The notes below the pieces were generated by a model. The model was not told the DNA's origin. It saw only the letters and a program-made list of their open reading frames with translations, and made no database searches. A program made the translations under genes and the position numbers. Shown here in pieces: positions 24,941-34,246 of a stretch of DNA of 64,000 bases. This stretch comes from JAWLDV01 sp046537975. Lineage in GTDB: Bacteria > Desulfobacterota > Desulfobulbia > Desulfobulbales > SURF-16. The number at the start of each line of letters is the position of its first letter. Positions within the stretch are counted from its first letter, which is position 1. Location of the stretch: contig JBKHJR010000001.1 in assembly GCA_046537975.1 (NCBI GenBank), forward strand, positions 1 through 64,000. The letters are read 5' to 3'.

Positions 24941-27940
24941 CTAAAAATCCAGGGTGCCCTGCCAGGCATCTTTCAGTTCAGAAACCGCCGTTTCCATAAC
25001 CCGATCGCCGTTTAAACCAGTGACCCGCAACTCGGGCGCGCCGATCACCTCTCCCAGGCGGAAGCAGCCGGTATCAGACATAATCTCTTCAAATCTTGCC
25101 CTGTTCTCCGGGGCCACGGTAACTACAAAACGGCTCTGGCTCTCGGAGAAAAGAAGGGTGTCATCCCGCCAGCTGTTATCCTCCTGGCCCAGCCCGGCCT
25201 GGCCCAGATTGATATCCATTCCCAGGTCCCCGCTAAAGGCGGTTTCTGCCAGAGCTGCCCCAAGACCGCCGTCGGAACAGTCGTGGCAGGAGGCCACCAG
25301 TCTTTCGGCCATGGCCTTTTCCAGGCAGCGGTAACGGGGCAGGGCTTCATCTTCCCTGACCCGGGGGACGCTGTTGCCGGTAGCCCCATACTGGTTGGTA
25401 TATTCCGAGGCCCCCAGTTCCGGATAGGTATGGCCCAGGACGTAGACCAGGTCTCCCGCCTTTTTGGCATCCATGGTGACCGCGGAGCGGATGTCCTCGA
25501 TCTTGGCCATTACTGAAAAGAGAAGGGTGGGGGGAATGGAGATCTTGGTACCCTCCATGATATAGTCGTTTTTCATGGAGTCCTTGCCTGAGATGCAGGG
25601 CACTCCGTAGGCCCTGGTATAACGGGCCAGGGCCTCTCCGGACCGGACCAGCTGAGCCAGCTTGTAGTCCCCGTCCGGGGTCTTTTCCGATAAGATGGGG
25701 TCGCACCAGCAGAAATTGTCCAGGCCGGCCATGACCTCCAGGGAGGCCCCCACGGAGAGGGCGTTGCGCACTGCTTCGTCCACGGCGCAGGCCGTCATGT
25801 GGTAGGTGTCTATATCCGAGTAGCGGGGGCAGACCCCGTGGGCCAGGACCAGACCGGACCAGGAGTCAAACACGGGCCTGATGACGCTGGCATCGCTGGG
25901 ACCGTCATTGACTATGCCGGTCAGGGGCTTGACCACGCTCATTCCCTGGACCTCGTGATCGTACTGGCGGACCACGTATTCCTTGGAACAGATGTTGAGT
26001 CTGGCCAGTAGCTTTTTGAGTTCTTCTCCCAGATCAGGGCCTTCCGGTAGTCTGGGTTCCGGCCAGATCTTCTGCTGCCAGCGGGCCTTCATTTTAAGGG
26101 GCGGCAGGCCCTTGTGGACAAAGTCCATGTCCAGGTATGCTACAGTCCGGCCTTCGTAGAGGCAGTGGAACTTGCCGGAGTCGGTATAGGTCCCCAGGAC
26201 ACTGGCCTCCACATCCATCTTGCGGCAGAGTTCCAGAAATTCATCTATTTTGGCCGGCGGCACCGCCAGGGTCATCCGTTCCTGGGCCTCGGACAAGAAG
26301 ATCTCCCAGGGCTGGAGGCCGGCATACTTCAGGGGGGCCCGGTCCAGATGCAGTTCAAAACCACCGGTATCCTCGCCCATTTCTCCCACCGAGGAAGAGA
26401 GCCCTCCGGCCCCGTTGTCGGTGATGCAGCTATAAAGTCCCAGGTCCCGGGCTTTGAGCAGGCAGTCAAACATCTTTTTCTGGGTTATGGGGTCCCCGAT
26501 CTGGACCGCTGTGGCTGGTGAGCCTTCATGGAGTTCCTCCGAGGAAAAGGTGGCCCCGTGAATGCCGTCCTTGCCGATGCGGCCGCCGGTCATGACAATG
26601 TAGTCCCCGGGACTTGCCTTCTTGTACTCGGAAGGGATGCCGTTTACCTCCCGGGGCATGATCCCCACGGTGCCGCAGAAAACCAGGGGCTTGCCTGCGA
26701 AGCGTTCGTCAAAGGCCAGAGAGCCGTTTACCGTGGGGATGCCGCTCTTATTGCCTCCGTGCTCCACTCCTTCCCGGACTCCTTCCATGATGCGCTTGGG
26801 GTGCAGGAGGCGGGCCGGCAGCGGTTTATTATAAAAGGGGGAGGCGAAGCAGAACATGTTGGTGTTGCAGATCAGTTTGGCCCCCTGGCCGGTGCCGAAG
26901 GGATCCCGGTTGACCCCGACGATGCCGGTCAGGGCCCCGCCGTATGGATCCAGGGCCGAGGGGCTGTTGTGGGTTTCCACTTTGAAGACCACGTTCCAGT
27001 TGTCATTGAAACGGATTACTCCGGCATTGTCCTTGAATACGGAAAGGCACCAGTCCTCCTCCCCCCTTTCCCGGCGGATGTCTTCAGTGGGCTTACGGAT
27101 GCAGGTGTCAAAGAGGTTGGAGATTTCTCTTTTTTCCCCGGTCTCCAGGTCCTCATAGTCGATATCACCGGAGAAGATTTTGTGCTTGCAGTGCTCGGAC
27201 CAGGTCTGGGCCAGGGCCTCCAGTTCCACGTCAGTTATCTTTTCGCTGATCCCCCGGGTCCTGCGTTCTTCCTTGACTTCCGGACGGGAGACGTACTCCC
27301 GGATCAGTTTCATCTCATCCAGGCTTAAGGCAAGAACACCTTCACTGCTTATTTTCATTAATTCTTCATCTGGTACCTCCAGATCGATTTCCGCCACTCT
27401 GGCCGGAGTTTCATCAACCACCCTGGGGGCAAAGGGAGGAATGCCGCCCTCAGTCCGGAACTGGTCCCTGCTCATGATGGTGGAGCGCTGGATCAAGTCG
27501 TTGGCCAGAGCCTCCCCTGCTATTTTCCGGGCCTCTTCCGGAGTCACCTCCCCTTCAATCAGATACTGTCTGGAGGTGTAAACCCCTTCCCCGTCTTTCA
27601 GCTTTCTGCCGATAAGGAGCTCCAGGGCCCGGGCTGCGGTGCGGCCTTCGTTGTCTGTCACCCCGGGGCGGAAACCGATTTCGATGAGCCAGTCGAAAGC
27701 AAGTGCCTTATCCAGAGCCAGAGAGGACAGGGAGTAGTCCTGGATTACCGGGTCACAGTAAGGTCCGGCAGCCACGGCCTTAAGGTTTTCCCGGCTGATG
27801 TCCGCCTCCACGGTAAAGACGTTGATGGTGCGGACCCCGGTTACCGGGATCCCCAGGTCCCTGGTTATCTTTTTGTGGGTTTTTTCGGCTAAGGAATCGG
27901 GCAGGGAAGGCTTGATGCCCACTTCTATTCGTGCCAGCAT
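24941..27940 (-). CDS. purL: Phosphoribosylformylglycinamidine synthase PurS-PurL fusion
   Basis: ATP-dependent FGAM synthase of purine synthesis. Residues 1-80 (ARIEVGIKPSLPDSLAEKTH and VRTINVFTVEAD) resemble the PurS subunit, followed by PurL with AQTWSEHCKHKIF, GGALTGIVGVNRDPFGTG and GKDSMKND. The chain is 999 aa and ends after the PurL domain (DAWQGTLDF), with no C-terminal class I glutaminase. It is intermediate between the separate PurS/PurL/PurQ system and the 1300-aa single chain; a separate PurQ is expected elsewhere in the genome. This fusion type is typical of delta-proteobacteria. Confidence 0.95.
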   Translation of the reverse strand: MLARIEVGIKPSLPDSLAEKTHKKITRDLGIPVTGVRTINVFTVEADISRENLKAVAAGPYCDPVIQDYSLSSLALDKALAFDWLIEIGFRPGVTDNEGRTAARALELLIGRKLKDGEGVYTSRQYLIEGEVTPEEARKIAGEALANDLIQRSTIMSRDQFRTEGGIPPFAPRVVDETPARVAEIDLEVPDEELMKISSEGVLALSLDEMKLIREYVSRPEVKEERRTRGISEKITDVELEALAQTWSEHCKHKIFSGDIDYEDLETGEKREISNLFDTCIRKPTEDIRRERGEEDWCLSVFKDNAGVIRFNDNWNVVFKVETHNSPSALDPYGGALTGIVGVNRDPFGTGQGAKLICNTNMFCFASPFYNKPLPARLLHPKRIMEGVREGVEHGGNKSGIPTVNGSLAFDERFAGKPLVFCGTVGIMPREVNGIPSEYKKASPGDYIVMTGGRIGKDGIHGATFSSEELHEGSPATAVQIGDPITQKKMFDCLLKARDLGLYSCITDNGAGGLSSSVGEMGEDTGGFELHLDRAPLKYAGLQPWEIFLSEAQERMTLAVPPAKIDEFLELCRKMDVEASVLGTYTDSGKFHCLYEGRTVAYLDMDFVHKGLPPLKMKARWQQKIWPEPRLPEGPDLGEELKKLLARLNICSKEYVVRQYDHEVQGMSVVKPLTGIVNDGPSDASVIRPVFDSWSGLVLAHGVCPRYSDIDTYHMTACAVDEAVRNALSVGASLEVMAGLDNFCWCDPILSEKTPDGDYKLAQLVRSGEALARYTRAYGVPCISGKDSMKNDYIMEGTKISIPPTLLFSVMAKIEDIRSAVTMDAKKAGDLVYVLGHTYPELGASEYTNQYGATGNSVPRVREDEALPRYRCLEKAMAERLVASCHDCSDGGLGAALAETAFSGDLGMDINLGQAGLGQEDNSWRDDTLLFSESQSRFVVTVAPENRARFEEIMSDTGCFRLGEVIGAPELRVTGLNGDRVMETAVSELKDAWQGTLDF

Positions 27941-28122
27941 TGATAACAGCTCCGTTTATTTATAAATTACGAATTACTTATTGTGCACAGGGAATTATGG
28001 TTCCAGGGTCAGGGGATAGGGTTGTAAGTACGGGGCGCAGACCGCCGCGCATCTTAAACCTCACATCTTTCTAACATAAGCAGAAGGAGTACGCCATTGG
28101 AAAGTGAGGACGTCTCCGGGAA

Positions 28123-28833
28123 TTACGAATCCGTAATTTTCGATTCCTGATTTTTCCCACCGGGCGGATGGAGAAATATTTCCTGCCCGGCTTCGGATAC
28201 CCGGAAGCCATGGGCGGCAAGGACCTTAAAGACCGGACGGCCGAAGAGAAAGAGTTCCCGGGCCAGGGAAATGGAAAACTCTTTTTGAGCCTGGCCGCGG
28301 ATAGTGAGATCCGCCCTTACTATACCGGTCAGCTCTTTTAGGGGATCAGTTTCCCCGGACTGATTTTCCAGTCTCTTGACCAGGGTGATGATCCTCTGGT
28401 AATCGCACTGTTTATCCTGGGCACTCAGGAGGCCCAAAACCGGATCAGAGGGATCGAGGAGATCCCTTCGGGTCAGGGTATTCCGGCCGATCATTTCCTT
28501 CAGTTCCCGGGTGTCCCAGCATTTCAGAAGCCGGCATTCCAGGGGGCGGTGCTGATAGATGGTACAGCCTCTGGAATCGCCGTAAAAACGGCAGGACCAG
28601 GTAGAGCTGCCTCCGGAAATTTTCAGGATTTCCTGTTCTACGGGTTTGATCTTGCCGGTCAGGGGGTCGTAGGCCGGTTCTCCGGACCGGATGGTGACCA
28701 GATGTCGGCGGGAGAAATGGCCTTCCCGGAGCAGGGGAAGGTCTTCCCGGTGCAGAGCCGGGCCTCCCTGCCGGCAGCAGGTCCCGCAGCGCCGGCATTC
28801 TTCAGTCCCGGATAATTGTTGATCAGTGGTCAT
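28123..28833 (-). CDS. YkgJ family cysteine-cluster protein
   Basis: Fe- or Zn-binding cytosolic protein of unknown role. The N-terminal cluster CRRCGTCCRQGGPALH and the downstream YQHRPLECRLLKCW are the YkgJ/Fe-S cluster family motifs. The middle and C-terminal parts (FLFGRPVFKVLAAHGFRV) are of unknown function. The C-terminal residues QESKITDS run into a stretch related to a dispersed intergenic repeat (28121-28157), so the last residues may be a repeat-derived extension. Confidence 0.85.
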   Translation of the reverse strand: MTTDQQLSGTEECRRCGTCCRQGGPALHREDLPLLREGHFSRRHLVTIRSGEPAYDPLTGKIKPVEQEILKISGGSSTWSCRFYGDSRGCTIYQHRPLECRLLKCWDTRELKEMIGRNTLTRRDLLDPSDPVLGLLSAQDKQCDYQRIITLVKRLENQSGETDPLKELTGIVRADLTIRGQAQKEFSISLARELFLFGRPVFKVLAAHGFRVSEAGQEIFLHPPGGKNQESKITDS

Positions 28834-29116
28834 ATCTTGATTCCTGCTGTCCGCCGACCCGGTTGATGTTGCAAAAGTTCCTCTACCCTTGTTAGATTTA
28901 TCCCCTGTTTCGGAAGCTTCCTTGAAGCCCCGAAGAAATATTCTTTCAGCTTTAACTAAAGTGAGTCCTTTTGTCCAGTTTTGGCCTCGAAAAAGTTGGC
29001 GGCATTATAAGATTTCTGTTTATTGACCCGGAAAGTTGCATTAGGATGTGTACTGATACGATCAATGCCGGCAAGACCTCTCATCTTAAAGTTAAGGACT
29101 GTAGGGTAAAATAGAC
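28834..29116 (+). other. Intergenic, 283 bp
   Basis: Divergent promoter region between the YkgJ-type gene and the pilus-type ATPase gene. It contains GGAAGCTTCC (28912-28921), a 10-bp palindrome. No RNA gene and no convincing -35/-10 pair was identified. Confidence 0.4.
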
Positions 29117-30907
29117 ATGCAGTATCTCGATAACCAGGAATATCTTCTCGATCTGCTGAAAAGGGACCAGCTGATATCTGCTGAACAGGAAAAGCTGATC
29201 AGGGCGCGACTGAGCAGCAAGAGACGGCGGCCTGCCGGCAGGTCAGGGAAGAAGCTGCAAAAACCGGAAGAGGAGACAGTGGTTGATATTACTGTTGCTC
29301 TCTCCTTAAAGATACCCGGAAAAAAGAACGAGGTTCTCTCTGAAGAGAGGATAATGCGTTCTCTGGCCGGTGATGTAGGGCTGCCTTTCAAGAAGATTGA
29401 TCCCCTGGAGCTTGACCTGGAGGTGGTCACCAAAACCCTGCCCCGTTCCTTTGCCCTTAAACACCATCTTCTTCCTGTTGAGGTGGCGGACGGCACCCTT
29501 CATCTTGTCCTTTGCGAGCCGGGAAACCTCAATCTGATTGAGGAGATTGAACAGGCCAGCCAGCTCAAAGTCAGACCCTTTTTAAGTACCAGGGGAGATA
29601 TTAAGAAAATACTGCAGGAGTTTTTCGGCTTCCAGTCCTCCATTTCCGCAGCCGAAACTCACCTGAAAGGGCCGACGGTTGATCTGAGTAATCTGGAGCA
29701 GTATGTTAAGATCTCTACGGCGGAAGAGGTCTCCTCATCCGATCAGCATATAAAATCGGCGGTGGATCATCTCTTCAACTATGCCTTTCAGGAAAGGGCA
29801 AGTGATATCCATATCGAACCGAAGAGAGAGACCAGTGCGGTAAGACTGAGAATCGACGGGGTGCTGCATACCATTTATGAACTGCCCAAGGCCATACACG
29901 CCGCCCTGATTTCCCGGATCAAGTACCTCTCCCGGCTTGATATTGCAGAAAAAAGGAGGCCCCAGGACGGACGGATTAAGGTGGACCGGGGCGGGGTGGA
30001 GGCGGAGATCCGGGTCTCTACTATCCCGGTGGCCTTTGGGGAAAAGGCGGTGTTGAGAATCCTGAGTACCGACATTCTTTTTCAGAATCCGGAGAATCTC
30101 GGGTTTTCCGAAAGGGACTACAGGCTTCACAAATCATTTATGGAGGCTTCTCACGGCATGGTGCTGGTGACCGGCCCCACCGGGAGCGGCAAATCAACCA
30201 CCCTTTACTCCACACTGCGGGCCATTTATTCACCCCGGATCAATATCGTTACCATAGAAGATCCGGTGGAGATGGTGTATGAAGAGTTCAACCAGATCTC
30301 GGTCCAGCCCAGGATAGGGATAACCTTTGACAGTATCCTGCGCAATATCCTCAGGCAGGATCCCGATGTGATAATGGTGGGGGAGATCCGCGATGCGGAG
30401 ACCGCTGCCTATGCAGTCCAGGCTGCCTTGACCGGACATCTGGTCTTTTCCACCCTGCATACCAACGATGCAGTCTCTGCAGTCACCCGGCTGCTGGAGC
30501 TCGGGGTTCAGCCTTTCCTCCTGGGCTCCACGGTAGTCGGGGCCATGGCCCAGCGTCTGGTCCGCACTATCTGTCCCCACTGTATTGAAACAGTGTCCGT
30601 GCCTGTTTCAGAACTTAAAGGCAGCGGCTTCCCGCTCCCTGACCAGGAGACTTTGAACCTGAAGAGAGGCAAGGGCTGCCGCCAGTGCCGGGGTACCGGT
30701 TTTCTGGGGAGATGCGGAGTTTTTGAGGTCTTTGCCATGAATGAGGAGATTCAGAAGCTGGTAAGCAGTGGTTCAACCTCAGCGGAGCTGAACAGGGCGG
30801 CCCGTCAGGACGGGATGACCTCTCTGAAAGAAGATGCCTGGCGCAAAGTCTGCCAGGGTATTACCACCTTTGAAGAGGCTCTCCGGGTGACCGGAAGCGG
30901 GGAATAA
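29117..30907 (+). CDS. GspE/PilB-family secretion or pilus assembly ATPase
   Basis: Hexameric ATPase powering type II secretion or type IV pilus extension. N-terminal MshEN-like domain (about residues 55-190), Walker A GPTGSGKST, Asp box ITIEDPVE-like segment VTIEDPVEMVYE, Walker B DPDVIMVGEIRDAETA and a four-cysteine zinc motif (ICPHC ... CRQCRGTGFLGRC). 596 aa is usual. No other pilus or secretion gene is in the window, so it is isolated here and PilB versus GspE cannot be decided. Confidence 0.93.
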   Translation: MQYLDNQEYLLDLLKRDQLISAEQEKLIRARLSSKRRRPAGRSGKKLQKPEEETVVDITVALSLKIPGKKNEVLSEERIMRSLAGDVGLPFKKIDPLELDLEVVTKTLPRSFALKHHLLPVEVADGTLHLVLCEPGNLNLIEEIEQASQLKVRPFLSTRGDIKKILQEFFGFQSSISAAETHLKGPTVDLSNLEQYVKISTAEEVSSSDQHIKSAVDHLFNYAFQERASDIHIEPKRETSAVRLRIDGVLHTIYELPKAIHAALISRIKYLSRLDIAEKRRPQDGRIKVDRGGVEAEIRVSTIPVAFGEKAVLRILSTDILFQNPENLGFSERDYRLHKSFMEASHGMVLVTGPTGSGKSTTLYSTLRAIYSPRINIVTIEDPVEMVYEEFNQISVQPRIGITFDSILRNILRQDPDVIMVGEIRDAETAAYAVQAALTGHLVFSTLHTNDAVSAVTRLLELGVQPFLLGSTVVGAMAQRLVRTICPHCIETVSVPVSELKGSGFPLPDQETLNLKRGKGCRQCRGTGFLGRCGVFEVFAMNEEIQKLVSSGSTSAELNRAARQDGMTSLKEDAWRKVCQGITTFEEALRVTGSGE

Positions 30908-30939
30908 AACAGAAGCCAGAATCCTGAACCTTTATTTAT

Positions 30940-31398
30940 ATGCCTGAAAAAGTAATCGCCAAAAATAAAAAAGCCTATCACGATTATCATATTGAATCCA
31001 CCATGGAAGCCGGGATAGTCCTCACCGGTCCGGAGATAAAATCTATCCGGGCCGGCCGGGTCAACCTCAAGGATGGATACGCCCATATCAAAAATGGCGA
31101 GGCCTGGCTCCATAACGTACATATTTCGCCTTACAGGTTCGCCACCCATGCAAGTCCGGATCCCCTCCGGGTCCGCAAGCTCCTCCTGTCCAAACGGGAG
31201 ATCAGGAAACTGATCGGCAAGGTCCAGGAAAAGGGGATTACCCTGATCCCCCTGAAGATCTATATCAATCAAAAGGGGCTGGCCAAGCTTCTCCTCGGCC
31301 TCTGCAAGGGTAAAACCAAATACGACAAACGCCACGCCTTAAAGCAAAAAGATCTGGATCGGGAAATGGGCAAGCTGGGGAAAAGGCCTGTTCATTAA
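30940..31398 (+). CDS. smpB: SsrA-binding protein SmpB
   Basis: Partner of tmRNA in trans-translation; binds the tRNA-like domain. Core IVLTGPEIKSIRAGRVNLKDG, HISPYRFATH and the C-terminal KGKTKYDKRHALKQKDLDRE are diagnostic. 152 aa. ssrA lies 1.3 kb downstream, separated only by the MscS gene. Confidence 0.97.
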   Translation: MPEKVIAKNKKAYHDYHIESTMEAGIVLTGPEIKSIRAGRVNLKDGYAHIKNGEAWLHNVHISPYRFATHASPDPLRVRKLLLSKREIRKLIGKVQEKGITLIPLKIYINQKGLAKLLLGLCKGKTKYDKRHALKQKDLDREMGKLGKRPVH

Positions 31399-31460
31399 TA
31401 TCTCTTATCTGATGTATCTTAAGGAGCTGGACTTACAGCACAGTTGATTGAAGGAAAGTC

Positions 31461-32627
31461 GTGAATATTACCTGGAATAATCTTTTTTCCCAGTTTACGG
31501 ATAAGCTGGATCAGTTCGCAGAGGCGCTCAATTCCCCGGAATTCATGATGTCCCTGCTGTATAAAGGGGTTCTCTCTCTGCTGGTTATTGCTTTCACTCT
31601 GGGAGTCCGGTTCCTTCTTAAGCGGCTTTTATCCGGATATCTGGAGCGGATGCGTTTTGCCCGGTGGCTCATTAACCTGATAATTGTCGTCACTGCTGTT
31701 CTGGGCCTTTTTCAGATCTGGGGGGTAAATGTTGCCGCCTTTTTCCGCAGCCCTCTGGGTGCCAGGATAATAATCGTCGGCCTGACCTTTATTTTTGTCA
31801 GTGTAACGGGTCTGGTTGTCTGGCATGTAGTCAACTCCTATCTTGATAAAAAGATGGAGGCCTTACAGGAGGATCCGGAGGCAAGCAGGCGTCTTCTCAC
31901 CATTCTCCCCCTTCTGCGCCATATCACCAGGATGATCATTCTGGGGGTGGGGATACTTATTTTTCTCCCTGCACTCGGGATTAATATCGCCCCCCTGCTT
32001 GCCGGGGCCGGGATAGTAGGTGTAGCTATCGGTTTCGGATCCCAGAGCCTGGTCAAGGATGTTATTACCGGATTTTTTGTTCTGGCGGAAGACGTTATCC
32101 ACACCGGAGACTGGGTGATCCTCGGCGGCCATGACGGCCAGGTTGAGGGCCTGACCATCCGTCATGTCCGTCTGCGTGATATATACGGTAATCTCCATAC
32201 CGTGCCCTGGGGCACAGTGGGTTCCATTACCAACCAGACCAAGGAGTTCGGCTATGCCGTGGTGGAACCCGGGGTGGCCTACCGGGAGAATATAGATGAG
32301 GTTATAGAGGTGGTGAAAGAAGTGGCCCGGGAAATGCAGGAAGACCCGGCACTTAAAAATGATATCCTGGGCAATCTTCAGATACTGGGGTTGATAGAAC
32401 TCGGTGATTCCGCTGTAGTCGTCCGGACCAGGTTTAAGACCTCACCTTTCAGGCGCTGGTTCCTGGAACGGGATTTCCGCAGGCGCCTGAAGAACCGTTT
32501 TGATGAACTGGGAATTGAGATCCCTTATCCCCACAGCACTATCTATTTCGGTGAAGACAAAAAGGGCGAGGCACCTCCGGCCAGGGTCCATATCTCCCAC
32601 CAGGACAAAGATGGAGAGGAGTCTTGA
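31461..32627 (+). CDS. MscS family mechanosensitive channel
   Basis: Small-conductance osmotic safety valve of the inner membrane. Four or so transmembrane segments (residues 25-200), then the pore-lining Gly/Ala helix in LLAGAGIVGVAIGFGSQSLVKD and the beta-domain GDWVILGGHDGQVEG. 388 aa, about 100 longer than E. coli MscS at the N-terminal membrane end. Start is a GTG at 31461 with AAGGAAAG upstream. The stop overlaps the -35 box of the ssrA promoter. Confidence 0.93.
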   Translation: MNITWNNLFSQFTDKLDQFAEALNSPEFMMSLLYKGVLSLLVIAFTLGVRFLLKRLLSGYLERMRFARWLINLIIVVTAVLGLFQIWGVNVAAFFRSPLGARIIIVGLTFIFVSVTGLVVWHVVNSYLDKKMEALQEDPEASRRLLTILPLLRHITRMIILGVGILIFLPALGINIAPLLAGAGIVGVAIGFGSQSLVKDVITGFFVLAEDVIHTGDWVILGGHDGQVEGLTIRHVRLRDIYGNLHTVPWGTVGSITNQTKEFGYAVVEPGVAYRENIDEVIEVVKEVAREMQEDPALKNDILGNLQILGLIELGDSAVVVRTRFKTSPFRRWFLERDFRRRLKNRFDELGIEIPYPHSTIYFGEDKKGEAPPARVHISHQDKDGEES

Positions 32628-32652
32628 CTTCCGGCAGGGATGCCCTTATATT
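32624..32652 (+). promoter_or_regulatory. Sigma-70 promoter for ssrA
   Basis: TTGACT at 32624-32629 and TATATT at 32647-32652 with an exact 17-bp spacer. The predicted transcript would start about 73 nt before the mature tmRNA end, consistent with 5' processing by RNase P. The -35 box overlaps the mscS stop codon. Confidence 0.65.
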
Positions 32653-32731
32653 GTAATCATAATTGCAAGAGATTATATCTTGAATTGAGCGCCTTTAATT
32701 TTAAGCGCTTAATTAAGATCTTTGACAAACA

Positions 32732-33088
32732 GGGGGCGAAACGGCTTCGACGGAGATATGTAAGCTCAGGCTGCATACCGAGCTCTATTACCTCGTAAAA
32801 CTGATAGGACTAAAGCTTAGTTGCAGACGACTATGCATATGCTGTAGCCGCGTAAAAGGCTACCGCTTCACCGGCTCATTCCTGCGGGGCTGGATGGAGC
32901 GTCGACTAGCGGGATAGCTTTCTCTGACTTGTCCGCAGTCACTGAAAGCGAAAACTGAGCGGAATAGCGCCGGATACCTCTTGTTCCGGGGGGTTAAGGC
33001 GCGATAAACAACTTTTACGGAACTAAGTATGTAGATGCTTGAAGGGGAGTATCTTCGGACGCGGGTTCGACTCCCGCCGCCTCCACCA
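32732..33088 (+). ncRNA. ssrA: Transfer-messenger RNA (tmRNA)
   Basis: 357-nt one-piece tmRNA. The acceptor stem GGGGGCG (32732-32738) pairs with CGCCTCC (33078-33084), followed by discriminator A and encoded CCA. The T-arm GGGTTCGACTCCCG and D-like GGCTTCGACGG are visible. The tag reading frame resumes at GCA 32823 and ends at TAA 32855: ADDYAYAVAA, with the preceding TAGTT a typical resume signal. The YAVAA ending is the ClpXP/ClpAP degron type used in Desulfobacterota. smpB is just upstream. Confidence 0.96.
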
Positions 33089-33424
33089 ATTTGCCTTCCA
33101 AAGAATTCCAAGAAAGTCTCAAATCCCGCACCAGATAATAGGTGGCGGGATTTTTTGTTTTTAGGGTGTTCCAATAATACATCTATTGACATCCTGTCCC
33201 TTTTGGCGGTATTTGTGTCAGTACTTGTTCCCGTCCGAGGTCAGATGCTGTATAAAGGAGAATCGGGCGGAACCACCGCTGAAAAAGCGCTTACTTTTCA
33301 TCAATCTCCGGACTTGTCTGTCCTTGATGTTGATTTTCATGCTTCCATATTAATATTATGATAAATATCATGGATATTTTTTAATAATTTCTCAAGGTGT
33401 TTTCTCAGTCGGAAAGAACAGGCC
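33089..33424 (+). other. Intergenic after ssrA, 336 bp
   Basis: Starts with the ssrA terminator. The rest shows no gene. I looked for a repeat of the tmRNA 3' end that would mark an integration site and found none in the window, nor any integrase. Confidence 0.5.
33121..33160 (+). terminator. Intrinsic terminator of ssrA
   Basis: AAATCCCGC-ACC (33121-33132) pairs with GGT-G-GCGGGATTT (33141-33153), with one bulge and an 8-base loop, followed by a T-rich run. Located 32 bp past the mature tmRNA 3' end. Confidence 0.8.
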
Positions 33425-34246
33425 ATGACCAGGGCAACATGTTTCTTAGAAAAAGCATTGATTATTGCACTGCTTGTCTTTTTTACAGGCGGCTGCGCCT
33501 CGGAAAGATTCCTTTTACAGAAAAAGGATCTGTCCGGGGTGAACACTGAGATAGACCTTCTTGAGGACAAGCTGGAACAGCAGTCCGCCAAAACTGACCG
33601 GCTCATGGATCAATACATTAAACAGCAGCAGCTGCTGAACGAATCCATGGAGCAAAACACCCTTTCTTTCCAGGCCCTTGAAAAACAGATAAAAGAGGCG
33701 CACAACGACACCTGTCAGAAGCTGGATGCACTTAAAAGCTCTGCTGATGAGGATCCGGACTTAGAAGACCGGCCCTTACTGGAAAACGTCGGCACTGACA
33801 AGCTTGTGGTGGGCAGGGCTGAAAATGTCCGCCTTACTCCCCCGGGCCATATTTTTCCTGCGCGGATTGATACAGGGGCAACCACGTCCTCGCTTGACGC
33901 CCGGGATCTGGAGGCATTTGAAAGAGACGGGGACCCTTGGGTGCGCTTTAAACTCAAAGACACGGAAGAAGATAATCTATACGAAATTGAAAAGGAGGTG
34001 GTACGTCACGTCAGAATCCTGCAGGCCTCAAGTCCTGAACCCGAGCGCCGTCCGGTGATTGAACTGCAGTTTCAGCTCGGCGGGATCAAAATGGTCGAGG
34101 AATTCAATCTCGAACAAAGAGAGCATCTGACCCACAAGGTACTGATCGGACGCAATATATTACGGGATCTCATGGTTGTGGATGTGGCCCAGAAATTCAT
34201 TGCTCCGTTGCCTGAAGAGAATAAAAACGGAGATGCAGGTAAATGA
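33425..34246 (+). CDS. Putative ATP-dependent zinc protease family lipoprotein (retropepsin-like)
   Basis: Signal peptide with a lipobox-like FTGGC (cysteine near residue 23), so a likely periplasm-facing lipoprotein. A coiled coil (about residues 35-100, LEDKLEQQSAKTDRLMDQY) precedes the conserved domain (about 125-265), which has the aspartic-protease-like motif RIDTGATTSSLDA and the trailing HKVLIGRNILRDLMVVDV. This domain is annotated as zinc protease in the RimK-associated family. Its stop overlaps the next start by 4 bp (ATGA), so it forms an operon with the transglutaminase-7TM and ligase genes. Confidence 0.85.
   Translation: MTRATCFLEKALIIALLVFFTGGCASERFLLQKKDLSGVNTEIDLLEDKLEQQSAKTDRLMDQYIKQQQLLNESMEQNTLSFQALEKQIKEAHNDTCQKLDALKSSADEDPDLEDRPLLENVGTDKLVVGRAENVRLTPPGHIFPARIDTGATTSSLDARDLEAFERDGDPWVRFKLKDTEEDNLYEIEKEVVRHVRILQASSPEPERRPVIELQFQLGGIKMVEEFNLEQREHLTHKVLIGRNILRDLMVVDVAQKFIAPLPEENKNGDAGK

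Noticed and set aside
26528..27328. 266-codon plus-strand frame inside purL
   Set aside because: Lies wholly antisense to PurL, which carries all the family motifs.
33064..33088. tmRNA 3' end as an integration site for the downstream genes
   Set aside because: No direct repeat of the 3' end or integrase was found in the window.
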